NCBI GenBank assembly: GCA_964653075.1
Contig: CAZZAX010000004.1
Location: 1 to 64,000, forward strand
Direction of reading: 5' to 3'
Length of the DNA: 64,000 bases
Source: NIOZ-UU13 sp964653075
Lineage (GTDB): Bacteria; Planctomycetota; Phycisphaerae; Sedimentisphaerales; Anaerobacaceae
The notes under the pieces were generated by a model. The model ran no database searches, had not been told where the DNA came from, and worked only from the letters and a program-made list of their open reading frames with translations. Positions 35,329 to 44,260 of the stretch are shown here, piece after piece (positions within the stretch are counted from its first letter, which is position 1; each line of letters opens with the position of its first letter). Position numbers and translations under genes: made by a program.

Positions 35329-36468
35329 ATGCGAGCAAAATGTATATTCATTTGTTTTTCAATCATTGGTTTACTATTTCAGCACCCTTCCTTTGCCGGC
35401 AAGCTAAAACGGATGGCCGGGCCGCCGCCTTTTGCCAGAGTGAAGTCCCCTGAATTAAATGAGGATGGCACTATCACCTTCCGAATTTGGGGCCCCAAAG
35501 CCAGCGAGGTGAAGCTTCAATGTGCAGCATTATTAGGTGATCAGTCTGATCAAATGGAGCGGTTCGATGAGGAATATTGGCGCATTACTGCAAAACCGGT
35601 GCGCTCGGGGAGATTCCGTTATAAATTTTTGGTCGATGGTGTGCAAACACCCGATCCGGTGAATTCACTGACAATCGGCACATCGAGTGTGGTTCTGGTA
35701 CCGGGCGAAGATACGGAATTCTTTACGGTCCGAAATGTTCCGCATGGTACGTTACACAGGCATTTTTATCACAATCCGGCCATTGAAGCAGTGCGCAGCG
35801 TGAGTGTGTACACACCGCCTGGATACGAAGATCATCCTGATCAGACATGGCCTATTCTGCTGCTTTTTCATGGCAGCGGCGGTACGGATGAATCCTGGTT
35901 CCGAGCTGGTTATGCCAACGTCATTCTCGATAATCTGATCTCCGAAGGCAAGGCCCAGCCCATGATTGTTGTGGCGCCATTTGGGCATACCGTAGAACCG
36001 GGCACGCACGGCTGGCCCTTTGTGCAGGAGCAGGGTGATTTTGTGCAGGATTTTATTGAGGTCCTAATGCCCTATCTCGAGAAACATTACCGTATTTCCA
36101 ACGATCCGCAGAACCGGGCGCTTGCCGGTTTTTCAATGGGTGGTTATCACACATTAAAAATCGGATTGAACAATCTGAATCAATTTGGCAACCTCGGAGC
36201 TTTCAGCTGGGGAGGAGGTCAGAAGTTTTTTGAGGAGCATGCACCGCATGTCCTGAATCATCCCAGGAAAGTCAGGAATCAGATTGAAACCTTCTTTATT
36301 GCATGCGGCCGGGACGACTTCTTGTTTAAGGGACCTCAAGCTTTGGATGCTTTTCTTTCGGATCGAGGTATCGAACACACATTTTTTGTCTCAAATGGCG
36401 GACATGATATGGCTAACTGGCGAAAATTTTTGTATGAATATGCACAATTGTTATTTCAAGACGAATGA
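35329..36468 (+). CDS. Exported CE1-type esterase with N-terminal carbohydrate-binding (E-set) domain
   Basis: A 379-residue protein with a signal peptide (hydrophobic residues 5-22). Residues about 35-115 form an E-set/CBM48-like domain (GTITFRIWGPKASEVKL, then FRYKFLVDGVQTPDP). The rest is an alpha/beta hydrolase of the esterase D/feruloyl esterase group. LLFHGSGGTDESW is the oxyanion loop, Ser269 in GFSMGG the nucleophile, Asp329 or Asp330 in CGRDD the acid and His359 in NGGHD the base. Family members release feruloyl or acetyl groups from xylan and pectin. It begins a set of exported polymer-degradation genes. AGGAGGT lies just upstream of the ATG. Confidence 0.9.
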   Translation: MRAKCIFICFSIIGLLFQHPSFAGKLKRMAGPPPFARVKSPELNEDGTITFRIWGPKASEVKLQCAALLGDQSDQMERFDEEYWRITAKPVRSGRFRYKFLVDGVQTPDPVNSLTIGTSSVVLVPGEDTEFFTVRNVPHGTLHRHFYHNPAIEAVRSVSVYTPPGYEDHPDQTWPILLLFHGSGGTDESWFRAGYANVILDNLISEGKAQPMIVVAPFGHTVEPGTHGWPFVQEQGDFVQDFIEVLMPYLEKHYRISNDPQNRALAGFSMGGYHTLKIGLNNLNQFGNLGAFSWGGGQKFFEEHAPHVLNHPRKVRNQIETFFIACGRDDFLFKGPQALDAFLSDRGIEHTFFVSNGGHDMANWRKFLYEYAQLLFQDE

Positions 36469-36515
36469 TTGAAATGGGAAATCTCAGCTAATAATTTTCT
36501 GGAAAGGATGCGGTA

Positions 36516-38912
36516 ATGAATATCTTGAATCTCCCGGGTCTGCCCAACCTTCGCTCCATTCGTCGAGCGGTCAGAGCAGCTTGTATTGTGCCGGTATTTG
36601 CTGCATTGACCTTACCGAGCATGACGGCCCGGTCTGCAAACGTGCCACTGGTCGAGGATAGCCGCCCCAGTGCAGTGCTGGTACTCTCGGAGGAGGCATC
36701 TCGATCAACGATTGTGCAAAAATCGACAAGGAGACAACGCGTGCTCATCGACACGGTTGCCGACGAAAAACTTGCTGCCGAAGAGATCCAAAGCCATATC
36801 GAAAAGATGAGCGGTGTACGGCTGGAAATCATTACCGACGGTGAACCGTTGGACGGCCGGCTTCCAGTGTTTGTTGGCTCGGCCGCTGATAACGCTTTGG
36901 ATGAAGAGATAAGAAAGCGAGGTGATGATCCCGGGTCCTTCGCTTTGGTGGTGGCTGATAGGAGCATTATGGTGCGTGGTCTTTCCCCATCCGGTACCCT
37001 GTTCGGGGCTTATGAATTGTTAGAGCAGGTTGGTGTGCGCTGGTTTATGCCGGGAGAGCTGGGTTTGGTCGTACCTCGAAGCGATACGGTCCAGATCAGG
37101 AAGCAAAGAACAATTCAAGCACCTTCATTCAAGGCACGGCGTCTCCAGGGAGTACGCGCTGCTCAGTGGGAGCGCCGTATGCGTCTGGGCGGCTCCTATT
37201 TTCCAGCGTCCCATGGTGTGCCCGGTTTCGGGCGTCGGGAAAGCGAAAAGCTTTTCGCCCGACATCCGGAGTATTTCTCATTAATCGACGGTCAAAGGAA
37301 AGCCCGGCAGCTTTGCCTATCCAATCCGGAAGTGCTCAGAATCGCCGTTGCCGCTACTAAAAAATATTTCCATTTAAATCCGGAGACGGACATCATTGGT
37401 ATTGGGGCCAACGATGGGCGGGGATTCTGCGAGTGCGAAAAGTGCCGGGCGCTGGATAGCGGTGATTATGACCCGTTTGGCCACTCGCCTTCCATGACCG
37501 ACCGCTACGTACGGTTCTTCAACCAGATCCTGGAGGAGATCAAAGATGAATTTCCCGACAAACGTTTGGGCTTTTATGCGTACTCGGTTTACAATCGTCC
37601 ACCGGTGAAGGTTGTACCCGATCCACGTCTTGTCCCTGCGATTGCCCTAATCACCCTGTGCCGATTGCATGGTATGGACAATCCGATATGCCCCGAGAAA
37701 AGCTATGAGCAGTGGATTATCCGGGAATGGGGCAAGCTTGTTCCGGAAGTGTACTACCGGGGCTATTGGTTCAATCTGGCGGACCCGGGTTTGCCCTTCT
37801 TTATGATTGAGCGAATCAAGCGAGAAGTGCCATTGGGCAAACGGCTGGGTATTGCAGGCTGGCGGGTTGAGGCTCCTTATGAATGGGCGGCGAGTGCACC
37901 ATCGCGATACATTGCATGTAAGCTAATGTGGGACCATACGGCCGACGCAGGGGCGTTAATGCAGGATTTCTACGAGAAGTTCTTCGTTCCCGCGGCCCGG
38001 CCCATGCAGCGATATATCGAGCTTATGTCCGAGGCGCTCTCCGGAGCGGACTACCACACCGGGTCTTCATGGGATATGCCGCATATCTACAGTGCGGCAA
38101 TTCGCGCCAAGGCCCGCAAGGCGTTACAGGAAGCAGTGGAGCTAGCCTCTGATTCTCCTTATCAAAAACGGGTTTGGATGTACAGCCGGTCTCTCGACTA
38201 TTTAGATGCATTTGTCATGATGCTGGATAGCCGAGCCAGGCACGACTTCGTCACGTCTAAGCAAGCGTTGGACCGAGTCAACGCCATTCGCGAGCAGCTT
38301 TTGTCGAATGACCCACCGCTGATTGGCCGAAAAGCAGAAAGCTACATGAATCGCTTCTTCAGCAGGACCACCCTGGAAGGCTATGAACGTATTAGCGGAG
38401 GCAATCAGTTCATCGCTGGCCTCGATGATACATGGATGTTTCAGATTGATCCGGAACGGGTTGGGGAAGTGATAGGCTGGTGGCGGCCGGAGAATGTTGG
38501 TGGAAACTGGAGGCAAATCAGGACTTCCACTTCTTCGTGGTCCAATCAGGGGCTTCGTTACTACAAGGGGCTGGCCTGGTATCGCCAGACGGTGAAGATC
38601 CCGGCGGAGTACGCAGGAAGACGGATCTTCCTATGGGTGGGCGGCATCGACGAATTAGCCAAAGTCTGGGTAAATGGTAAGGAGCTGGGAATCAGTCCCA
38701 AGGGCAGCTTTACACCTTTCGAGCTTGACGCCACCGAGGTCGTTAGAGCGGGCCGGCCGAACACCGTTGTCATTTGTGTGAGTAATATGACACTGAATGA
38801 GGTGGGTACCGGCGGCATAACGGGGCCGGTAATGTTCTATGCCCCGAAAGATGGAAAAGATGCCAAACTGCGGAACGCAAGGCCGTCTTACCCAATCTTT
38901 CCAGAGTATTGA
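36516..38912 (+). CDS. Exported DUF4838 protein with C-terminal sugar-binding domain
   Basis: A 798-residue protein. A hydrophobic segment at about residues 20-37 fits a signal peptide with a long N-region. Residues 60-180 resemble the non-catalytic alpha-glucuronidase/hexosaminidase-type N-terminal domain (AAEEIQSHIEKMSGVRLEI, then GTLFGAYELLEQVGVRWFMPGE). The central domain bears the DUF4838 signature GANDGRGFCECEKC. The last 180 or so residues look like a galactose-binding-like domain of glycoside hydrolase family 2 type (LAWYRQTVKIPAEYAGRRIFLWVGG, VWVNGKELG). It is thought to act on, or bind, plant or algal polysaccharide, but no activity is established for DUF4838. It starts 47 bases after the esterase gene, so they probably share a transcript. 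Confidence 0.87.
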   Translation: MNILNLPGLPNLRSIRRAVRAACIVPVFAALTLPSMTARSANVPLVEDSRPSAVLVLSEEASRSTIVQKSTRRQRVLIDTVADEKLAAEEIQSHIEKMSGVRLEIITDGEPLDGRLPVFVGSAADNALDEEIRKRGDDPGSFALVVADRSIMVRGLSPSGTLFGAYELLEQVGVRWFMPGELGLVVPRSDTVQIRKQRTIQAPSFKARRLQGVRAAQWERRMRLGGSYFPASHGVPGFGRRESEKLFARHPEYFSLIDGQRKARQLCLSNPEVLRIAVAATKKYFHLNPETDIIGIGANDGRGFCECEKCRALDSGDYDPFGHSPSMTDRYVRFFNQILEEIKDEFPDKRLGFYAYSVYNRPPVKVVPDPRLVPAIALITLCRLHGMDNPICPEKSYEQWIIREWGKLVPEVYYRGYWFNLADPGLPFFMIERIKREVPLGKRLGIAGWRVEAPYEWAASAPSRYIACKLMWDHTADAGALMQDFYEKFFVPAARPMQRYIELMSEALSGADYHTGSSWDMPHIYSAAIRAKARKALQEAVELASDSPYQKRVWMYSRSLDYLDAFVMMLDSRARHDFVTSKQALDRVNAIREQLLSNDPPLIGRKAESYMNRFFSRTTLEGYERISGGNQFIAGLDDTWMFQIDPERVGEVIGWWRPENVGGNWRQIRTSTSSWSNQGLRYYKGLAWYRQTVKIPAEYAGRRIFLWVGGIDELAKVWVNGKELGISPKGSFTPFELDATEVVRAGRPNTVVICVSNMTLNEVGTGGITGPVMFYAPKDGKDAKLRNARPSYPIFPEY

Positions 38913-38968
38913 GCACCCTGGAAACACTATAGAGTGATTTTATTCAATAAATAGAGAATCGGTGAAAG

Positions 38969-40435
38969 ATGATAGTCTCAGTTGGAAAATTGAACTCCAA
39001 ACGCTTGACTCTGATTAAAATTGGCCTGCTGCTGCTGCTTGCCTTGAGCACACTATATTTGGTTCGACTTGACTTTTTGGTTTCGATTAGTAGAGGAGTA
39101 ACCTTTACAAATACCTCAAGGAATTCGATTGTCGGCCCTGTTTCGGCTAAGAAGCCGCAGGTAGCTAAGTCCGAAGTGTCATATCCACCAGGACTACCTG
39201 GTGGAATATCGGCAGCGTCGGCGACATCTGACGAATTGATTGAACCGCCGTCTTCGCTTAAGGCAATTGCAGTTGCAAAAACTGCGCCGGTTGTCGATTT
39301 CCTTTATTACCCGGGGCAAACCTATAAAGGTAATCCATGGTCCAATTGGGGTGACGGAGCTGCAATCGACGGCAGGTATTACTCCAGCATCGGGGATCAC
39401 AAGGCGCCGGAGGGTAATGCCTTTATATACGAATATGATTCAAAGGCCAGGAATTTGCGCTGTATAGTCGATATACGAAAAGTGCTCAACCTGCCGGAAG
39501 GACATTACACACCCGGTAAGATACACGGCAGGCTCGATATGGGGGCAGACGGCTGGTTGTACTTTTCGACCCACCGCGGTTCGACGAGGGTCACGACCGA
39601 CCAATATCATTACAAGGGTGACTGGATTCTTCGTCACCATCCAAAGAGCGGCAAGACCCAGATTGTTGCGCATGGCCCAGTCGGCCAACAATGCATACCT
39701 TGCAGCGTGCTCGATCCCGAGCGGCTAATCTTCTATGGGGGGACAGTTGCCGGGGATATCAATGACAAGCGTAATATGTTCTTTGCATACGATATAAGGT
39801 CAAGGAAGCTTGTCCATTCGAGCTATAATGGGCCGGCCCGCTACATGATTTTTGCGAAGTCGTCCGGGCGAGTATATTACACGCCAGGACTTGCCGGCCA
39901 GCTTTATCGATATGAGCCGGGGAAAGGCGGCTCACAGGTTGGGTTGGCCGCAGAAATCGGCATTAGAGCCGCCACGCAGGAAACACCTCAAGGATTTGTT
40001 TATACTGTCTCAAAAGACGGGGCCCTATTGTACCGCTTCGACACAAAGACCGAAGATGTCCAACAACTTGGCTCTGCAGCTATAGGAAGTCAGACTTACA
40101 TCACCTCCATAGATTCTGATCCGACCGGGCGGTATCTTTATTATGTCCCGGGTGCACATGGTGGTAGTGAAAAGGATGGTGCGGCCGTGGTGCAGTTTGA
40201 CACTAAGACAAAAAAGAAGAAAGTGATTGCTTTTTTGTATCCTTTTCTGAAGAAACGGTACGGTTTCACTCCTCTGGGGACTTTCAGCACTGCAGTCGAT
40301 CCGGCCGGAGATAAACTTTACATTACCTGGAACGGCAATATCGGCGGCAGCAGGCGCGGGCGGTTAACCTGGGATGCATGTGCGCTGACAGTCATCCATA
40401 TTCCTGAGGAAGAACGGCAACCCCTAAGGAGATAG
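38969..40435 (+). CDS. Membrane-anchored beta-propeller protein of unknown function
   Basis: A 488-residue protein with one hydrophobic segment at residues 15-35 and no clear cleavage site, so probably an anchored extracytoplasmic protein. Residues 110-480 show repeats ending in RYDxx/LYRFDTKT- and YYVPG-like strands (for example GRVYYTPGLAGQLYRYEPG, GALLYRFDTKTEDVQQLG, GRYLYYVPGAHGG), typical of a seven-bladed propeller. No catalytic motif is visible. A coding-region hairpin at 39185-39204 (CCACCAGG/CCTGGTGG) maps to the linker between the anchor and the propeller. It follows the DUF4838 gene by 56 bases. Confidence 0.78.
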   Translation: MIVSVGKLNSKRLTLIKIGLLLLLALSTLYLVRLDFLVSISRGVTFTNTSRNSIVGPVSAKKPQVAKSEVSYPPGLPGGISAASATSDELIEPPSSLKAIAVAKTAPVVDFLYYPGQTYKGNPWSNWGDGAAIDGRYYSSIGDHKAPEGNAFIYEYDSKARNLRCIVDIRKVLNLPEGHYTPGKIHGRLDMGADGWLYFSTHRGSTRVTTDQYHYKGDWILRHHPKSGKTQIVAHGPVGQQCIPCSVLDPERLIFYGGTVAGDINDKRNMFFAYDIRSRKLVHSSYNGPARYMIFAKSSGRVYYTPGLAGQLYRYEPGKGGSQVGLAAEIGIRAATQETPQGFVYTVSKDGALLYRFDTKTEDVQQLGSAAIGSQTYITSIDSDPTGRYLYYVPGAHGGSEKDGAAVVQFDTKTKKKKVIAFLYPFLKKRYGFTPLGTFSTAVDPAGDKLYITWNGNIGGSRRGRLTWDACALTVIHIPEEERQPLRR

Positions 40436-40572
40436 GCCGCAGTAGTTGAAGATTTGACTTTGGACTCTTTGAGGGTGTCCGTTTTGATTTCATCTCATAT
40501 CATAACGACAAACTTCGGCTATTCAAGCGATAATATACCAGTGACTCCCTATCACAATCCTGCAGGACGATC

Positions 40573-40601
40573 TTGAATTTTCGAGTTCCGGAGGGTATAG
40601 T
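40573..40601 (+). promoter_or_regulatory. Predicted promoter upstream of the M23-PKD gene
   Basis: TTGAAT (40573-40578) and TATAGT (40596-40601) are 17 bases apart, with the same -35 hexamer as in the two promoter cassettes. The gene starts at 40675. The wider cassette sequence is not present here. Confidence 0.5.
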
Positions 40602-40674
40602 GAGCGCTTGATTTTGAAAAGGTCAGGACGGCTTTTGGACTGCCCATACGAATAAGTTCAGTGAAAGGTTTGCA

Positions 40675-42156
40675 ATGATGCGTAAAAATTACCAAATTAC
40701 AATTCTTGTGTTGGCCTGCTTATCAGCACCCTGTGCCCTTGCCGCAGTGAAAATCAAGCCGCTTGTGCGCGTTGTCGATCTGGATGTGGGTCAAACTCAC
40801 CGGGTTACACTTCATGACGGTAGCAAGGCAATAGTGACTCTTTTAGAGTTGACTGAGAAACGCGACTCAGTTCGTAACGCAGTGCGAAAGGCGCAGGTCA
40901 AAGTAAAGGTCAACAGCCAAACAACGTCCCTGGTCTCTTCGACGTATCATCTGCCGACGGCCATCGGCGGTGTCCAGATCGATTGTCCGGTCACAAAGGG
41001 CTACATACAGAACAGCAGCAAGGCCAACGCCTGGGGCCTGGTGAAAGACGCCCGTCTTCGGCTCTGGCCCACCGGCTCGCCATGGATTCGCCCCGGCACA
41101 TTCATCTACCCGGTAAAGCAGAAGTGGTTTGCCAGCGATACCCAGATGGCCAACATTCCCTGCTATGTCAACGCCTGTGACGTACCTGCCCGCAAGGACA
41201 TCTACTATCACTACGGCCTGGACTTCGGCGGTTCGGAAGGGATGGTAGAGGTCGTAGCCGCCACGGACGGGTTGGTTGTTTCGGTGGGCGACCGCGTACT
41301 CGAGGGCCACAAGGATACGCCGGTAAGTCCGCGTTATGACGTGGTCTATATTCTCGACGATCGCGGCTGGTATTGCCGCTATAGCCATCTGGAGATGATT
41401 GCTACAGCGGTGATTCCGGGCAAGCGGGTGAAGATGGGGCAGCGTATCGGGCTTATCGGCAAGGAAGGCGGCAGCGGCGGCTGGTCACATTTGCATTTCG
41501 ATATCAAGTGCCATCAGCCTTCCGGTAAATGGGGAACGCAAAACGGCTATGCATTCATCTGGCAGGCGTACCAACAGCAATACGGTCCGGAGATAATCGC
41601 CGTGGCCAGACCTCATCATTTGGTTTATACAGATGAAACTGTTCAGCTTGATGCTTCGAAAAGCTGGTGCAGGACGGGACAGTTTGCGAAGTACGAATGG
41701 GCATTTTGCGACGGCACCAAGGCGAAAGGAGATACTGTCAAGCGCGTGTATGAGCGAGCGGGCCAGTACAGCGAGATTGTGAAGGTCACGGATTCGGCCG
41801 GAAACTTCGCATATGATTTTGCTGTGGTGTATGTAATCGACCGCAATCACCCTGGGCGTGTGCCGCCTGCGATCCATGCGAATTATTATCCCACGTTCGG
41901 TTTGAGGGCGGGCGATGAGGTGACGTTCAAGGTGCGTTCCTTCGCGACACAGCATGGCGAGGAAGTATGGGATTTTGGGGATGGAAGTGCCCGGGTGAAA
42001 GTGCAATCCGACGGCAACGCGGACCAGCATAATCCGGCGGGCTATGCCGTCACACAACATCGGTATGGTAAAGCCGGGGATTATGTGGTTACGGTCAGGC
42101 GCAGTGACGAGCATGGGTACGAGGCAGTGGGACACTTGCACGTGCGGGTCAATTGA
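40675..42156 (+). CDS. Exported M23-family metallopeptidase with PKD domains
   Basis: A 493-residue protein with a signal peptide ending near CALAAV (residues 18-24). The M23 zinc peptidase domain has His179-xxx-Asp183 (HYGLD) and His272-x-His274 (HLHFD), as in lysostaphin-like enzymes. A PKD domain follows (VQLDASKSW...FAKYEWAFCDG and YSEIVKVTDSAGN), and a second, partial PKD-like domain lies near the C-terminus (EEVWDFGDGSAR, GDYVVTVRRSDEHG). M23 enzymes cut peptide bridges in peptidoglycan or other matrices. The PKD domains suggest attachment to polysaccharide or surface material. Two adjacent ATGs are possible starts and differ by one residue. Confidence 0.9.
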   Translation: MMRKNYQITILVLACLSAPCALAAVKIKPLVRVVDLDVGQTHRVTLHDGSKAIVTLLELTEKRDSVRNAVRKAQVKVKVNSQTTSLVSSTYHLPTAIGGVQIDCPVTKGYIQNSSKANAWGLVKDARLRLWPTGSPWIRPGTFIYPVKQKWFASDTQMANIPCYVNACDVPARKDIYYHYGLDFGGSEGMVEVVAATDGLVVSVGDRVLEGHKDTPVSPRYDVVYILDDRGWYCRYSHLEMIATAVIPGKRVKMGQRIGLIGKEGGSGGWSHLHFDIKCHQPSGKWGTQNGYAFIWQAYQQQYGPEIIAVARPHHLVYTDETVQLDASKSWCRTGQFAKYEWAFCDGTKAKGDTVKRVYERAGQYSEIVKVTDSAGNFAYDFAVVYVIDRNHPGRVPPAIHANYYPTFGLRAGDEVTFKVRSFATQHGEEVWDFGDGSARVKVQSDGNADQHNPAGYAVTQHRYGKAGDYVVTVRRSDEHGYEAVGHLHVRVN

Positions 42157-42424
42157 CGCCTGCCATGGCAGCGATCGCCTTCTATAACGGAACTACTGCC
42201 CGCATTGCATTAGGAAAATTAGAAAGGACAATCGTAGTAAACCACAAGAATGAACAAAGAACATAATAAAAGGGAAAAATGAATTTTTTGAAACCCCGTG
42301 CTTATTTGATGCGACTAAACAAGAAAAGAAGATAAGATACAACTAACTTCGTTACGTGAGTGATATGTACATGTTTAATTTTATCGCACCTTATTATTTG
42401 CCAAATTTTAAGAGGAAGATACTA

Positions 42425-43924
42425 ATGGCAAGAACAAAAATAAAGAGATTTGCAAAAGTTTTGCTTATTGTTACAGCAATGATGCTAACGCCAATTAATG
42501 TCTGTTCTCAAGAAAGACTTGACAGCAGGCATAAAAATCCTCGATTAGACTTGAAACCAGATAAAATCCTGTGCCGTGGACAAGAATATGATGGTATGCG
42601 AGGGACACTTTATGTCCCGGAGGACAGAACAAGGTTAGACTCCAGAACGATTGAATTGCCGGTTGTTGTTGTAAAATCTTTGGGGCTGAATCCGGATTAC
42701 CCAATATTCCAGTTTACCGGTGGTCCGGGCCTTTCCAATATTGCCCCTGGAGAGCATATCAAAGAGCAGGACCTGAAGAACCATGATGTAGTCGAAGTTG
42801 GGTACAGAGGCGTTGATGGAACTCCTCAGCTAAAGCACCCTCTTTTTGATGAGATTTTAAAGACTCCAAACCTTGTTTCTCAGTCGAGCCTGAAAGAAAT
42901 AGGCAAAAAAATCACTCAAGCGGCTAAAGAGCTTATGGTAGCAGGTATTGACGTTGAGAAATACAATATTCTGAATGTCGTTGACGATATGGAAGCGGCA
43001 AGAGCTGCTCTGGGTTATGAGAAAATAAACATTACCGGCGGAAGTTATGGCGGTGCCGTGGTCATGGTTTATTGTTTAAGATACCCGGAGAGAATCCACA
43101 GAGCCATTATGATCGAATCTGCTTTCCCCTATGATATAGCTTTCGGTAAGCCTGAAGGATTTGACGCAAGACTTGATCATATTAATGAGCTTTGGAAGAA
43201 GGATCCCACAGCAGTAGAAAGGTCTCCAGATATTGTACAGACAATGAGGAATGTATTGGCCAACATGCCGGAAGAATATAACGGAATACCTATTGATCCA
43301 TCAAAAGTCAGATTTATGACCTCCTTCGGCATTACGAATCAACGCTCTTACGCAAATATGGTTTTTGACGCTTACATTTCGGCGGAGGATGGGGATTTTG
43401 GCAGCATAGCTGCCACGTGTCTGATGTATGACCAGTTCATGGGTTTGATACAATATCCAGGGGATCTGCTGGCGAAGACGATTAGCAGTGTGACCGACCC
43501 AGACAGGGATTTCGTGTCTGAATTATGTGATCCTGACTCGGTAATCGGCTCCCCGTTATCAATGCTTGCCTGGGGGAGTTTTCAATACAGTGACTGGCCA
43601 GTTAAGTCACTAGCAAAGGAACATCCGCCGACACAGAAATCTAACGTTGAGACACTGATATTTTACGGCAGCAAAGAGACGGGCGAGCCGTTCAGGAAGA
43701 GATATGAGACGAATTTCACTAATGCCCGTTGGGTTATCCTCGACGATTTAGGCCATAATGATATCTGGACAATCATAGGGGAGGGAACACACGATCTGAT
43801 GCTGAGGTTCTTGGATGACGGCGTTGTGGACACGTCCGGAATTGGCCAGATTCCTGAGTGGGACTTCAAAGCCCAAGTTACTTTCAATCAAATGCTCCAG
43901 CAGATGATGCAGCAAGTCAAATAA
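42425..43924 (+). CDS. Exported alpha/beta hydrolase, S33 peptidase-like
   Basis: About 499 residues from the ATG at 42425, chosen because AAGAGGAAG lies upstream and a signal peptide (KRFAKVLLIVTAMMLTP) follows at once; an earlier GTG at 42356 would bury it. The alpha/beta hydrolase fold shows FTGGPGLSN (oxyanion loop of the proline iminopeptidase group), Ser207 in GGSYGG and a late acid/base pair (His in DLGHND near the C-terminus). The 'lid' insert between the nucleophile and the C-terminal part is long. Peptidase or esterase activity cannot be separated by eye. It is preceded by 268 bases without a gene. Confidence 0.87.
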   Translation: MARTKIKRFAKVLLIVTAMMLTPINVCSQERLDSRHKNPRLDLKPDKILCRGQEYDGMRGTLYVPEDRTRLDSRTIELPVVVVKSLGLNPDYPIFQFTGGPGLSNIAPGEHIKEQDLKNHDVVEVGYRGVDGTPQLKHPLFDEILKTPNLVSQSSLKEIGKKITQAAKELMVAGIDVEKYNILNVVDDMEAARAALGYEKINITGGSYGGAVVMVYCLRYPERIHRAIMIESAFPYDIAFGKPEGFDARLDHINELWKKDPTAVERSPDIVQTMRNVLANMPEEYNGIPIDPSKVRFMTSFGITNQRSYANMVFDAYISAEDGDFGSIAATCLMYDQFMGLIQYPGDLLAKTISSVTDPDRDFVSELCDPDSVIGSPLSMLAWGSFQYSDWPVKSLAKEHPPTQKSNVETLIFYGSKETGEPFRKRYETNFTNARWVILDDLGHNDIWTIIGEGTHDLMLRFLDDGVVDTSGIGQIPEWDFKAQVTFNQMLQQMMQQVK

Positions 43925-44032
43925 ACTCTGAGACTATAGGCTTAAGGTACTACCTCATTATATTGGCAAAGCTTTATATACTTGCGAACCGTCCATACTT
44001 CTTTGGTCAGGCCCATCATAGAAACAAGTCTA

Positions 44033-44160
44033 TTTTTTCAAAACACATACGTTGGAAATTCAGCGGTCTTACATTGGCTGTTTTCTTCATAAGTATACAT
44101 TGAATTGTTATACTCCTGTTGATATAATCACTCCGGCATGCTGAAAGCAAATTTTTTATT
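44033..44160 (+). repeat. Promoter-bearing cassette, copy B
   Basis: This stretch aligns with 35130-35256 (copy A). It lies in the 336-base gap between the S33-like hydrolase and the PQQ-propeller gene, which otherwise holds no gene. The boxes are TTGAAT at 44100-44105 and TATAAT at 44123-44128. Confidence 0.8.
44100..44128 (+). promoter_or_regulatory. Predicted housekeeping-type promoter for the PQQ-propeller gene
   Basis: TTGAAT and TATAAT with 17 bases between, followed by CACT as in the other cassette. The start codon is 132 bases downstream, preceded by a strong AAAGGAGG ribosome site. Confidence 0.7.
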
Positions 44161-44260
44161 TATTGTGCCGCTTGTACTTAGACGGGACGAAAGGCAACGT
44201 TATGGAATCCCGGAGCAAATAGATTTCGCTACTGATATTTCTACTTAAAGGAGGCCGACT

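Noticed and set aside
39185..39204. Eight-base hairpin CCACCAGG/CCTGGTGG inside the propeller gene
   Set aside because: It is in a coding region encoding Pro/Gly-rich linker residues, has no T-run and lies far from a gene end, so it is unlikely to be a terminator.
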